Source of the DNA: Chitinophagaceae bacterium
GTDB lineage: Bacteria; Bacteroidota; Bacteroidia; Chitinophagales; Chitinophagaceae
Direction of reading: 5' to 3'
Assembly: GCA_016720745.1 (NCBI GenBank)
Contig: JADKKA010000019.1
Coordinates: 372,001-436,000 of the forward strand
Length of the DNA: 64,000 nucleotides
In this document: positions 51,421-60,083 of the stretch, in pieces
Numbering within the stretch: the stretch's first letter is position 1
How the letters are laid out: every line of letters starts with the position of its first letter
Notes under the pieces: generated by a model
What the model saw: the letters and a program-made list of their open reading frames with translations, nothing else
Told to the model about the DNA's origin: nothing
The model's database searches: none
Position numbers and translations under genes: made by a program

Positions 51421-51459
51421 CCCAGCCAATACTTTCTCTTTCGATTTGATATTTCTGCT

Positions 51460-52407
51460 ATGCAAACTGCCAAAATTTTCGCCGGTACCGGCTCCCAGGA
51501 GCTGGCCGAGCAAATCTGTAAACGTTATGGTACCCGGCTGGGTAAAGTAAATATTCAAAAATTTAGCGACGGAGAGATCTGTCCCGTTTTTCTGGAAAGT
51601 GTAAGAGGTGACTATGTATTCCTGATACAGAGCACTTTTGCGCCTGCCGAAAACCTGATGGAACTGCTCCTGATGATCGACGCAGCCCGCAGGGCCTCAG
51701 CCTATAAAGTAATTGCTGTTATTCCCTACTATGGCTATGCCCGGCAGGACCGGAAAGACAAGCCAAGGGTAGCGATTGGCAGTAAGTTGATAGCCAATAT
51801 GTTAGTCTCGGCGGGAGCGGACCGGGTGATTACCATGGACCTCCATGCCCCCCAGATCCAGGGCTATTTTGACATCCCGGTTGACCACCTCGACAGCCAT
51901 GCTGTTTTTATCCCTTATATAGAGAATCTGCGGCTGGAAAACCTTACCTTTGCGGCCCCCGATGTAGGAGCTACCAACCGGATACGGGAAATAGCCAACT
52001 ACTTCAACGCCGAAATGGTGATCTGCGATAAGCACCGGAAAAGAGCCAACGAGATTTCCAGTATGGTGGTGATCGGGGATGTAACAGACAGGGATGTGGT
52101 GATTATTGATGATATCTGTGATACCGGAGGCACCCTGGCTAAAAGTGCAGGTCTTTTAAAAGAGAAAGGAGCAAGAAGCGTTCGCGCATTGATTACGCAT
52201 CCCGTATTAAGCGGGAAGGCTTACGAAAACATCGAGAACAGTGTGCTGGAAGAACTGGTGGTTTGTGATACGATCCCGATGCGGAAGGAAAGCAGCAAAA
52301 TCAAACCCGTAAGTGTAGCCGAACTTTTTGCAGTTGCAATTCGCAATGCGTACGAAAACAAGAGTATTACCAGCCTCTTTATTCACTCGCAGCGCAAAGA
52401 CAGGTAA
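51460..52407 (+). CDS. prs: Ribose-phosphate pyrophosphokinase
   Basis: Makes PRPP from ribose 5-phosphate and ATP for purine, pyrimidine, histidine and NAD synthesis. The 315-residue protein has the class I signatures KFSDGEICPVF, the flexible loop YYGYARQDRKDKPRVAI, MDLHAPQIQGYFDIPVDHL and the PRPP-binding loop VVIIDDICDTGGTLAKSA. It is followed by rplY after 19 bp, so the two are likely co-transcribed. Confidence 0.97.
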   Translation: MQTAKIFAGTGSQELAEQICKRYGTRLGKVNIQKFSDGEICPVFLESVRGDYVFLIQSTFAPAENLMELLLMIDAARRASAYKVIAVIPYYGYARQDRKDKPRVAIGSKLIANMLVSAGADRVITMDLHAPQIQGYFDIPVDHLDSHAVFIPYIENLRLENLTFAAPDVGATNRIREIANYFNAEMVICDKHRKRANEISSMVVIGDVTDRDVVIIDDICDTGGTLAKSAGLLKEKGARSVRALITHPVLSGKAYENIENSVLEELVVCDTIPMRKESSKIKPVSVAELFAVAIRNAYENKSITSLFIHSQRKDR

Positions 52408-52426
52408 ACAATTAAACAACATAACA

Positions 52427-53065
52427 ATGAAATCAATTACAATCGAAGGTCAACTGAGGACCGGATTCGGGAAGAGCGCCACCCGGCAACTCCGCTCTCA
52501 GGGACTCGTGCCCGGTGTAATTTATGGCGGCGAAAAGGAGATCAATTTCACAGCCCCTGCTCCTGCCCTGAAAAACCTGGTGTACACACCCAGCTTCCAG
52601 CTGGCTGAAGTAGTGATCGAAGGCAAAACTTACCGGACCATTCTGAAAGATCTTCAGTTTGACAAAGTAAACGACCATTTGATCCATATTGATCTGCTTG
52701 AACTGGTAGACAATAAAAAAGTGATTGCTGATATTCCCATGAAATTCGTGGGTGTATCTCCCGGTGTAAAGGATGGTGGTAAGCTGGTGATCAAAATCAA
52801 ATCACTGAAAGTTAAAACCCTTCCAAAGTACCTGAAAGAGCAGATTGAAGTAAATATTGAGAACCTGTTGCTCAATGAAAATATCCGCGTTGAGGATGTG
52901 AAGGAAGAGCATTATGAAATTCTCAACTCCCCCAGGATTCCGATTGCTTCAGTTACCATGACCAGACAACTGAAACAGGAAGAAGCCGCTGCGACCCCGG
53001 CTGCTGCTGCCGCCCCGGCCGCTGCTGCTGCTGCTGCACCTGCCGCAGCCAAAGCAAAGAAGTAA
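52427..53065 (+). CDS. rplY: 50S ribosomal protein L25 (CTC family)
   Basis: 5S rRNA-binding ribosomal protein, 212 residues from ATG 52427. The N-terminal L25 domain (1-90, SITIEGQLRTGFGKSATRQL, GLVPGVIYGG) is followed by the C-terminal TL5-type beta domain (about 95-185, IPMKFVGVSPGVKDGGKLVI). A low-complexity alanine tail is at about 190-210. The long CTC form is typical of Bacteroidota. It sits between prs and pth, and a strong terminator follows. Confidence 0.95.
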   Translation: MKSITIEGQLRTGFGKSATRQLRSQGLVPGVIYGGEKEINFTAPAPALKNLVYTPSFQLAEVVIEGKTYRTILKDLQFDKVNDHLIHIDLLELVDNKKVIADIPMKFVGVSPGVKDGGKLVIKIKSLKVKTLPKYLKEQIEVNIENLLLNENIRVEDVKEEHYEILNSPRIPIASVTMTRQLKQEEAAATPAAAAAPAAAAAAAPAAAKAKK

Positions 53066-53084
53066 TCTTTTTAAGAATATTACC

Positions 53085-53119
53085 AACCCGTTCCGCTATT
53101 CAGCAGGAACGGGTTTTTT
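53085..53119 (+). terminator. Rho-independent terminator after rplY
   Basis: AACCCGTTCC (53085-53094) pairs with GGAACGGGTT (53106-53115), and six T run from 53114 to 53119. Confidence 0.92.
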
Positions 53120-53149
53120 GTTGGCTTAGTCCGATATTTGAAACTGTTT

Positions 53150-53725
53150 ATGAAATACCTGATCGTTGGTTTGGGAAATATTGGAAACGAGTATGCACAT
53201 ACCCGGCATAATATCGGGTTTGATGTGGTGAATGCTTTTGTACTCAAACATGGCGGACAATTCCGGGTTGATCGTCACGCCTATGTAGCAGATGTCCGCT
53301 GGAAAGGGAAAAATTTTCTGTGTATTTGCCCTACTACTTATATGAACCTGAGCGGTAAGGCCGTGAAATACTGGCTCGACAAGGAAAAAATTGAACTGCA
53401 GCACTGCCTAGTGATCGTAGATGAAATCGCCCTCCCTCTCGACAAAATCCGCCTTCGCCCTTCCGGAAGCGATGCCGGGCATAACGGGCTCAAAAGCCTG
53501 CAGGAATCACTGGGAACCCAGGATTATCCCCGGCTTCGTTTTGGGATCGGAAATGATTATCCCAAGGGCCACCAGGCTGATTATGTGCTCGGAAAATGGA
53601 AAAAAGACGAAGAACCCCTGGTTAAACTGAAAATTGATAAATCGGTAGAAATCATAGAAAGCTTTGCGGCACAAGGTATTGCCCTGACGATGAACCAGGT
53701 AAATAATCAGGTCTATTCGCTATGA
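53150..53725 (+). CDS. pth: Peptidyl-tRNA hydrolase
   Basis: Releases peptides from peptidyl-tRNA that dropped off the ribosome. ATG 53150 gives 191 residues; an upstream TTG is not needed. The catalytic H20 is in EYAHTRHNIGFDVV. The substrate-contacting asparagines are in PTTYMNLSGKAV and SDAGHNGLKSLQESLG. The length is standard. It follows rplY after a terminator, so it probably has its own promoter. Confidence 0.95.
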   Translation: MKYLIVGLGNIGNEYAHTRHNIGFDVVNAFVLKHGGQFRVDRHAYVADVRWKGKNFLCICPTTYMNLSGKAVKYWLDKEKIELQHCLVIVDEIALPLDKIRLRPSGSDAGHNGLKSLQESLGTQDYPRLRFGIGNDYPKGHQADYVLGKWKKDEEPLVKLKIDKSVEIIESFAAQGIALTMNQVNNQVYSL

Positions 53726-53878
53726 TAAATCAGATTGATTACTTACTTTAGCTCCCCTGCCCCCCTTTTTTTTCTTACCGGGGAATCCAATAAACTACCT
53801 GATGACCACTGAATATATGGGATAAACAACACGCAAGTGTAAAGTATCCGGTGTATTTATCACTAACACCACCTTTTT

Positions 53879-54490
53879 ATGAAGATTTTTTGTGTAGGCC
53901 GAAATTATGCCGCTCATGCCGCTGAATTGGGTAACGAAGTGCCGGATGAACCCGTCATTTTCATGAAACCAAAAAGTGCCCTGCTGCAACCGCATACGCC
54001 TTTTTATTACCCGGAGTTTACCAATGAACTGCACTACGAGTGTGAACTGGTGCTGCGAATCAGCAAGAACGGAAAATACATTCAGGACAAATTCGCGGGT
54101 AAATATTATGATGCCATCACCGCCGGCATCGACTTTACCGCCAGGGATATTCAGAATGATTTAAAAGCAAAAGGACTGCCCTGGGAAAAGGCAAAGGCAT
54201 GGGATAACTCTGCCGTTATTGGAAAATGGCTCCCTTTTACCAATATCAAGAATAAAAAAGATATCAATTTCGGACTTTATAAGAATAAAGAACTCGTTCA
54301 ACAGGGCAATTCAGGAAGCATGATCCACAGCTTTGATACGCTGGTTTCTTATATCTCTAACTACTTTTCAGTCAATATCGGCGATGTCATCTTTACCGGC
54401 ACACCAGCCGGCGTAGGAGAAGCAGTAGTAGGTGATGAACTGGAAGGCTTTATTGAGGACGAAAGCATGTTCAAGCTGGAAGTAAAATAA
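53879..54490 (+). CDS. Fumarylacetoacetate hydrolase-family protein
   Basis: A 203-residue single-domain FAH enzyme. Metal ligands are in YECELVLRI (E-x-E) and TAGIDFTARDIQ (Asp), and the C-terminal signature FTGTPAGVGE is present. Family members include acylpyruvate hydrolases and oxaloacetate tautomerase/decarboxylases, and the substrate is not determined here. The short form lacks the N-terminal SH3 domain of true fumarylacetoacetase. It is followed by a terminator. Confidence 0.9.
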   Translation: MKIFCVGRNYAAHAAELGNEVPDEPVIFMKPKSALLQPHTPFYYPEFTNELHYECELVLRISKNGKYIQDKFAGKYYDAITAGIDFTARDIQNDLKAKGLPWEKAKAWDNSAVIGKWLPFTNIKNKKDINFGLYKNKELVQQGNSGSMIHSFDTLVSYISNYFSVNIGDVIFTGTPAGVGEAVVGDELEGFIEDESMFKLEVK

Positions 54491-54515
54491 CCAGCAGCCA
54501 ATACCAACTGACAGG

Positions 54516-54540
54516 GCCGCCCACCAGGCGGCTTTTCTTT
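54516..54540 (+). terminator. Rho-independent terminator after the FAH-family gene
   Basis: GCCGCC (54516-54521) and GGCGGC (54527-54532) form a 6-bp GC stem with a 5-nt loop, followed by a T-rich stretch (TTTTCTTTT). Confidence 0.85.
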
Positions 54541-54563
54541 TATGCCTGCTCCCCGGCATGCCT

Positions 54564-54591
54564 TATTTTTGCTCCATCCCGTTGTAACGGG
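54564..54591 (+). promoter_or_regulatory. -7 element and adjoining inverted repeat upstream of the E1 gene
   Basis: TATTTTTG (54564-54571) matches TAnnTTTG, 33 bp before the ATG at 54605. Starting 6 bp downstream, CCCGTT-GT-AACGGG (54578-54591) is an inverted repeat covering the expected transcription start. There is no T-run. The position suits a repressor operator or a 5'-end hairpin. No clear -33 TTG was found. Confidence 0.5.
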
Positions 54592-54604
54592 TTGCTTGCT
54601 ACCC

Positions 54605-56671
54605 ATGACAGATAATGCAATACTGCTGAAAGCTTACCGGCTGATGTGCCAGGTTAAATCGATGGCTGAAATCTATGAAGCCAATCGTAGCACCTGTAAG
54701 TATGTTCATTCTACTTCAAGAGGCCATGAGGCCATTCAGCTGGCCACCGCCTTTCAACTGCAGTCGCAGGATTTTGTGAGTCCTTATTATCGCGACGAAA
54801 GCCTGATCCTCGGACTCGGGTTTACCCCTTATCAGCAAATGCTGCAATTACTGGCCAAAGGTGAAGATATTTTTACCGGCGGTCGTGAATACTATTCGCA
54901 TCCCAATTACAGGGGTGCTGATAAACCCACGATCATTCACCAAAGCAGTGCCACTGGTATGCAGGCCATTCCTACTACCGGGATTGCTCAGGGTATACAA
55001 TACATCGAAAGACATTTACAGGAAAAGTTAATCAAAGGAGTGGAGGGAGAATTGCCTGTAGTGCTTTGCTCACTGGGAGATGCCAGTGTGACGGAAGGAG
55101 AAGTTAGTGAGGCTTTTCAGTTTGCCGTTTTAAAGCAATTGCCGGTCATTTACCTGGTGCAGGATAATAACTGGGGTATCAGTGTAACTGCCGAAGAAGC
55201 CCGGGCCATGAATGCCTATGAGTTTGCAGCAGGCTTTGCCGGAATGAACCGGATCCAGGTAGATGGTAGTGATTTTGAAGCATCATTTGAGATGATGCGG
55301 TATGTCATCAATACTGTAAGAGAAAAAAGAATTCCATTCCTGGTGCATGCACGGGTGCCCCTGCTGGGTCATCATACCAGTGGTGTAAGGAAAGAGTTTT
55401 ATCGCAAAGAAGAAGACCTGGCCAAACACCAGCTTCACGATCCGGTGCCGCAATTAAGAAAACGCCTGCTGGAAAAAGGAGTGGAAGAAACATTGCTGAT
55501 CGAAATAGAATCGGAAGCAGAAAAAGCCATTGCTGCTGATTTTGCCTCGGCTGTGGCTGCGCCCGAACCTGATCCTGTAACAGTTCATGAACATGTATTT
55601 GCAGCTTCTTCAGTAACTGCTGAGAGCGGGGAAAGAAGCCCATCCGGTGCCGCTAAAGTGATGATGGTTGATGCAGCATTATTTGCCATCCGGGAAATCA
55701 TGGAGCAGCATCCGGAGGCGGTTTTATATGGTCAGGATGTGGGTCGCAGGCTGGGAGGGGTGTTCCGGGAAGCCGCAACCCTGGGTGAAAAATTCGGTGA
55801 TCACCGGGTCTTTAATACCGCCATTCAGGAAGCTTATGTAGTGGGCTCCTGTGTGGGCATGAGTGCAGTAGGTTTAAAACCAATTGTAGAAGTGCAGTTT
55901 GCTGATTATATCTATCCCGGCTTTAATCAGCTGGTGACTGAAGTCTCAAAAAGCTGTTATCTCAGCTGCGGAAAATTTCCGGTGTCAATGATCCTGAGAG
56001 TTCCCATCGGTGCTTATGGTGGTGGTGGTCCATATCATAGTGGAAGTGTGGAAACAACCTTGCTTTCTGTCAAAGGCATCAAAGTAGTTTATCCCTCCAA
56101 TGCTGCTGATATGAAAGGGTTGATGAAGGCGGCCTTCTATGACCCTAATCCGGTAGTAATGCTGGAGCATAAAGGATTATACTGGAGCAAAGTGCCCGGT
56201 ACAGAAGAGGCCAGGACAACAGAACCTGCTGCGGATTATATCCTGCCGCTGGGTAAAGCGAATATCGTTCTTACAGCAGCGGATAACAAGGTTGCGAATG
56301 GAGAATCTGCTGTAATCATCACTTACGGCATGGGGGTGTACTGGGCGAAAGCAGCGGCAAAACATTTTCCCGGTCAGGTGGAGGTTGTGGATCTGCGAAC
56401 GCTGTATCCGCTGGATGAAGCCATGGTTTTTGATCGGGTTAAAACACATGGAAAATGCCTGGTGCTGACAGAAGAACAACAGCATAATTCCTTTGCTGAA
56501 GCACTGGCCGGAAGAATTTCAAAACATTGCTTCCAATACCTGGATGCGCCGGTGGAAGTGTTGGGTGCCCTGAACCTGCCGGCAGTGCCGATGAACATGG
56601 GACTGGAACAGGCCATGCTGCCCAATGAAATGAAAACAGTTGCAATACTTGATCAGTTGTTATCTGGCTAG
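54605..56671 (+). CDS. Fused alpha-beta E1 subunit of a branched-chain 2-oxoacid dehydrogenase
   Basis: Thiamine diphosphate-dependent decarboxylase of the 2-oxoacid dehydrogenase complex, 688 residues from ATG 54605. The upstream frame is rejected because it contains the promoter. The N-terminal half (about 1-330) is the alpha subunit, with STSRGHEAIQLATAFQL, the ThDP motif GDASVTEGE...QDNNWGIS and the regulatory-loop region HARVPLLGHHTSGVRKEFYR. After a linker, the C-terminal half (about 365-688) is the beta subunit, with GQDVGRRLGGVFREA, FADYIYPGFNQ and PIGAYGGGGPYHSGSVE. The partners E2 and E3 are not adjacent. Branched-chain substrates are inferred from overall similarity and the link to branched fatty acids in this phylum. 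Confidence 0.88.
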   Translation: MTDNAILLKAYRLMCQVKSMAEIYEANRSTCKYVHSTSRGHEAIQLATAFQLQSQDFVSPYYRDESLILGLGFTPYQQMLQLLAKGEDIFTGGREYYSHPNYRGADKPTIIHQSSATGMQAIPTTGIAQGIQYIERHLQEKLIKGVEGELPVVLCSLGDASVTEGEVSEAFQFAVLKQLPVIYLVQDNNWGISVTAEEARAMNAYEFAAGFAGMNRIQVDGSDFEASFEMMRYVINTVREKRIPFLVHARVPLLGHHTSGVRKEFYRKEEDLAKHQLHDPVPQLRKRLLEKGVEETLLIEIESEAEKAIAADFASAVAAPEPDPVTVHEHVFAASSVTAESGERSPSGAAKVMMVDAALFAIREIMEQHPEAVLYGQDVGRRLGGVFREAATLGEKFGDHRVFNTAIQEAYVVGSCVGMSAVGLKPIVEVQFADYIYPGFNQLVTEVSKSCYLSCGKFPVSMILRVPIGAYGGGGPYHSGSVETTLLSVKGIKVVYPSNAADMKGLMKAAFYDPNPVVMLEHKGLYWSKVPGTEEARTTEPAADYILPLGKANIVLTAADNKVANGESAVIITYGMGVYWAKAAAKHFPGQVEVVDLRTLYPLDEAMVFDRVKTHGKCLVLTEEQQHNSFAEALAGRISKHCFQYLDAPVEVLGALNLPAVPMNMGLEQAMLPNEMKTVAILDQLLSG

Positions 56672-56755
56672 AAGCAACTGCATTGCCCGATCTGTCATCC
56701 TGATTGGGAAAATAAACGTCTTTCAATTAAGATAAATATTCCTGCAATCTATTTT

Positions 56756-58000
56756 ATGAAAAAATATTTCCTGCTGATTTTAACCGGATTGATATACCTG
56801 CATGTTCCGGCAACACCAGTCACAAAAACATTTGACCCTGCCAATAGCCTGGTATTGATAACAGGGGTTCTTCGCTGGGAGGATCCTTCCCTTTCGCCTT
56901 TTAACAACAGGAACAGAAAGGATGAGGAATTGTACAAACTTTTACTGCAACAGGGAGTGCCGGCTGATAATATGATTTATTTAAAGGATGAGGAGGCCAC
57001 TTTGTCGGCTATTCAGGAGGCAATGAAAAGCCTGCTGGTGAAATCGAATCCAGGTTCCACTTTTATTTTCTACTATGCCGGACACGGCGCAAGAGCTGGT
57101 AACGGACCGGTTAGTTTTACCAACTATGATTATGCAGCAGATAATATGTTTGGGGTGAATAGTATTACTTCAGCAGTCAATCGGTATTTTAAAGGAAAAA
57201 CGTTATGGCTGCTGGCAGATTGTTGTTATTCTGGTGCCTTGCTGAATGAAGCTAAAACAATCAGCAACAGCGGAAAATCTGTGATCGCTTTTACCTCCTC
57301 TTCCAGTTGCAATATTTCAACAGGCAACTGGACCTTTACTCAAACTTTGATTGATTGCCTGAGCGGATTGACACCAGGAGACAGAAATCATGATGGTAAA
57401 ATCACCCTGAATGAAATGAAGGCAGAATTGTTTGATGCCATGAAATACCGGGAAAAGCAATTGAGCGGAACCGCGTTTTATAATGTATCAGAATCAACTA
57501 CATTCAATATGCTGCCCGTGAAAACTGCCACAGCACCTGTGAATCCTGAATATATTTATATACAGCAGGAGAACAGGTTTCAACCAGCCAGGGTATTGGG
57601 TTATAACGGTAATAACGTAACCGGTGAACTTTATTATTATAGTGATAAAGTAAAAGTGACGGTACCGTTGTCGAAAACAAAACCTATTGCTTTTGCAGAA
57701 TATCCGGTTGGTATGAATGTTCAGGTAGAATGGAAGGGTAAGTACTATCCTGCCGTAATCAAAGAAAGCAGGAGTGGTTTCCATTATATACAGTACACCG
57801 GGTTCGACGACAGCTGGAATGAGTGGGTGATGTACAGCCGTATTAAAACCGGAATGAATAAACCCTGCAGTATTGAGTGGAATGGGCAGTGGTACCCGGG
57901 TGAAGTACTACAGGAGAAAAACGGGAAATATTTTGTGCAGTATACCGGGTTTGGAGCCGATTGGGATGAATGGGTAGGCCGGGACCGGCTGAAGTGGTAA
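56756..58000 (+). CDS. Secreted caspase-like (C14) protein with EF-hand loop and chromo-barrel/Tudor-like repeats
   Basis: A 414-residue exported protein. Signal peptide MKKYFLLILTGLIYLHVPAT. Caspase-like domain (about 30-250) with the catalytic dyad H110 (FYYAGHGAR) and C157 (LLADCCYSGAL). A canonical 12-residue EF-hand loop, D209 to E220 (DRNHDGKITLNE), lies inside the domain. The C-terminal part has two clear repeats at about 321-365 and 369-414 (WKGKYYPAVI...IQYTGFDDSWNEWV and WNGQWYPGEV...VQYTGFGADWDEWV) and a degenerate one at about 267-312. These resemble chromo-barrel or Tudor-knot folds. No sorting domain is present, so it is probably periplasmic. Substrate unknown. Confidence 0.8.
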   Translation: MKKYFLLILTGLIYLHVPATPVTKTFDPANSLVLITGVLRWEDPSLSPFNNRNRKDEELYKLLLQQGVPADNMIYLKDEEATLSAIQEAMKSLLVKSNPGSTFIFYYAGHGARAGNGPVSFTNYDYAADNMFGVNSITSAVNRYFKGKTLWLLADCCYSGALLNEAKTISNSGKSVIAFTSSSSCNISTGNWTFTQTLIDCLSGLTPGDRNHDGKITLNEMKAELFDAMKYREKQLSGTAFYNVSESTTFNMLPVKTATAPVNPEYIYIQQENRFQPARVLGYNGNNVTGELYYYSDKVKVTVPLSKTKPIAFAEYPVGMNVQVEWKGKYYPAVIKESRSGFHYIQYTGFDDSWNEWVMYSRIKTGMNKPCSIEWNGQWYPGEVLQEKNGKYFVQYTGFGADWDEWVGRDRLKW

Positions 58001-58009
58001 GAAATGAAA

Positions 58010-58058
58010 ACAGGTTCATTTATTAAGTATGATGAATCTCTTAAATAAATGAACCTGT
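58010..58058. terminator. Bidirectional hairpin between the caspase-like gene and aspS
   Basis: ACAGGTTCATTTATT (58010-58024) and AATAAATGAACCTGT (58044-58058) pair perfectly over 15 bp, and three more pairs follow after a one-base bulge. There is no long T-run on either side, so termination is inferred from stem length and position between convergent genes. Confidence 0.65.
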
Positions 58059-58078
58059 ATAATAGTCTAGTCGAAGAA

Positions 58079-59905
58079 TTATTTCAGATCGAGTTTGATC
58101 TGTAATTCGGTAAACTGTTTCTGATCAATCGTAGCGGGTGCATCGAGCATCACATCCCTTCCGGCATTATTCTTCGGGAAGGCGATAAAGTCACGGATAC
58201 TTTCACTGCCACCGAGGATCGAGCAAAGCCGGTCAAATCCGAACGCAATACCACCATGGGGCGGGGCGCCATATTCAAATGCTCCGAGCAGGAAGCCAAA
58301 TTTATGCAACTGTTCTTCCTTGTCCATTCCAAGGGCAGCAAACATTTTTTCCTGTAATTCTCTCTGGAATATCCGGATCGAACCACCGCCGATTTCATTT
58401 CCGTTCAACACCATATCATAGGCATTGGCCTTGATACTGGCATAAGGATGGTTCAGGTAATCCGCCGCATTTTCAATCACCGGATTGTTATTGATCATGG
58501 TTTCAATCTGCGTAGGCTTGGGAGAAGTAAAAGGATGGTGACGGGCTACCCAGCGGTTGCCTTCTTCATCATACTCAAATAAAGGAAAATCCAGTACCCA
58601 GAGTAGTTTGAATTCATCATCTTTCCGCATGCCCAGTCTGCTGGCCATTTCCAGTCGCAGTTCGCTGATGGCTTTACGGGTCCTTTCTTCTGCACCGGCC
58701 AGAATCAGCACCAGGTCACCTGCTTTGGCACCGGCCGCATCAGCGATGGCCTTTAGTTTTTCTTCACTATAAAATTTATCTACGCTGCTTTTATAAGTGC
58801 CGTCTGTATTACACTTGATAAAGACCAGTCCTTTCATGCCGATCTGCGGACGTTTCACCCATTCGGTTAATTCATCCGTTTGTTTACGGCTGTATTCACT
58901 GCAACCGGGAATGGCGATGGCCAATACGGTTTCAGCCTCATCAAATACTTTAAAGTCAGCACCATTGATCAGCGCAGCGCTGTCTGTTTTATCGCTGTAC
59001 ACAGTGGCCGGCTTTTTGAGATTCAGCAGTTGCATGCCGAAGCGGATATCGGGCTTGTCGTTTCCATACTGCCACATGGCATCCTCCCAGGTCATGCGCT
59101 GAACGGCTTCGGTATAGTCGATTCCTTTTACATCTTTGAAAATGGATTTGATCAGTCCTTCAAACATATTCAGGATGTCTTCCTGTTCTACAAAAGCCAT
59201 CTCACAGTCGATCTGGGTAAACTCGGGTTGCCGGTCGGCACGCAGATCCTCATCCCTGAAACATTTTACGATCTGGTAGTATCGGTCGTACCCGCTTACC
59301 ATCAGTAATTGTTTGAAAGTTTGCGGCGATTGGGGCAGGGCATAAAACTGACCGGGATTCATCCGGGAAGGAACCACAAAATCACGGGCACCTTCCGGTG
59401 TGGATTTAATCAGGAAGGGGGTTTCAATATCCATGAACTGCTGCTGGTGGAGGTAATTCCGTGCAGCACGATTCACGGCATAACGAAGTTCGAGATTTCT
59501 TTTAACTGCATTGCGCCGGAGATCAAGGAAACGGTATTTCATCCGCAGGTCATCACCACCATCGGTGTCATCCTGAATGGTGAATGGAGGCACGGCAGAT
59601 TTATTGAGTACCTGAAATGAACTGATCAGAATTTCAATATCACCTGTCGGGATATTCGGGTTTTTATTGCTTCTTTCACTTACGGTGCCAGTGGCCTGAA
59701 TTACAAACTCACGCCCCAGGGGATTATCTTCCAGTACTTTGTTCAGCTCTTCGCCAAACAATAACTGGGTAATACCATAGCGATCGCGCAGGTCTACAAA
59801 GGTGATGGCCCCAAATTTACGGACGGTCTGTACCCAGCCGGCCAGGGTTACATTGGTTCCTTTATGCTCCAGTCTTAATTCGCCACAGGTATGGGTTCTG
59901 TACAT
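58079..59905 (-). CDS. aspS: Aspartate--tRNA ligase
   Basis: Charges tRNA-Asp, 608 residues. The N-terminal OB-fold anticodon-binding domain (about 1-110, GWVQTVRKFGAITFVDLRDR) precedes the class II core. Motif 2 is in DRYYQIVKCFRDEDLRADRQ and PEFTQIDCEMAF, and motif 3 in GGIAFGFDRLCSILGG. A large bacterial insertion domain (about 285-425) is present, so it is the bacterial type. A -7 element lies about 94 bp upstream. The 3' end is separated from the caspase-like gene by a shared hairpin. Confidence 0.97.
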   Translation of the reverse strand: MYRTHTCGELRLEHKGTNVTLAGWVQTVRKFGAITFVDLRDRYGITQLLFGEELNKVLEDNPLGREFVIQATGTVSERSNKNPNIPTGDIEILISSFQVLNKSAVPPFTIQDDTDGGDDLRMKYRFLDLRRNAVKRNLELRYAVNRAARNYLHQQQFMDIETPFLIKSTPEGARDFVVPSRMNPGQFYALPQSPQTFKQLLMVSGYDRYYQIVKCFRDEDLRADRQPEFTQIDCEMAFVEQEDILNMFEGLIKSIFKDVKGIDYTEAVQRMTWEDAMWQYGNDKPDIRFGMQLLNLKKPATVYSDKTDSAALINGADFKVFDEAETVLAIAIPGCSEYSRKQTDELTEWVKRPQIGMKGLVFIKCNTDGTYKSSVDKFYSEEKLKAIADAAGAKAGDLVLILAGAEERTRKAISELRLEMASRLGMRKDDEFKLLWVLDFPLFEYDEEGNRWVARHHPFTSPKPTQIETMINNNPVIENAADYLNHPYASIKANAYDMVLNGNEIGGGSIRIFQRELQEKMFAALGMDKEEQLHKFGFLLGAFEYGAPPHGGIAFGFDRLCSILGGSESIRDFIAFPKNNAGRDVMLDAPATIDQKQFTELQIKLDLK

Positions 59906-59998
59906 AATCGATTGAATGATTGAAGGGTGAAAGCTGTATTCAGCTGGTTCAGGTTTCGGCTTGCATCAGCCTGTTTTTCAGGCGGTCGATGCAGGGCG

Positions 59999-60006
59999 CA
60001 AAGATA
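59999..60006 (-). promoter_or_regulatory. -7 element (TATCTTTG) for aspS
   Basis: Exact TAnnTTTG match on the minus strand, 93 bp upstream of the aspS ATG. No clear -33 element. Confidence 0.5.
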
Positions 60007-60083
60007 AAGCAGGAAGGCCTATTTCAGGGGATTTTCAGGCATTTTGCCAGCGGTCTTTTAAATTCGTAGTATCTTAATTTTCA

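Noticed and set aside
54578..54591. CCCGTT-GT-AACGGG as a transcription terminator
   Set aside because: It has a 2-nt loop and no T-run and lies just after a -7 element; the FAH-gene terminator is already at 54516-54540.
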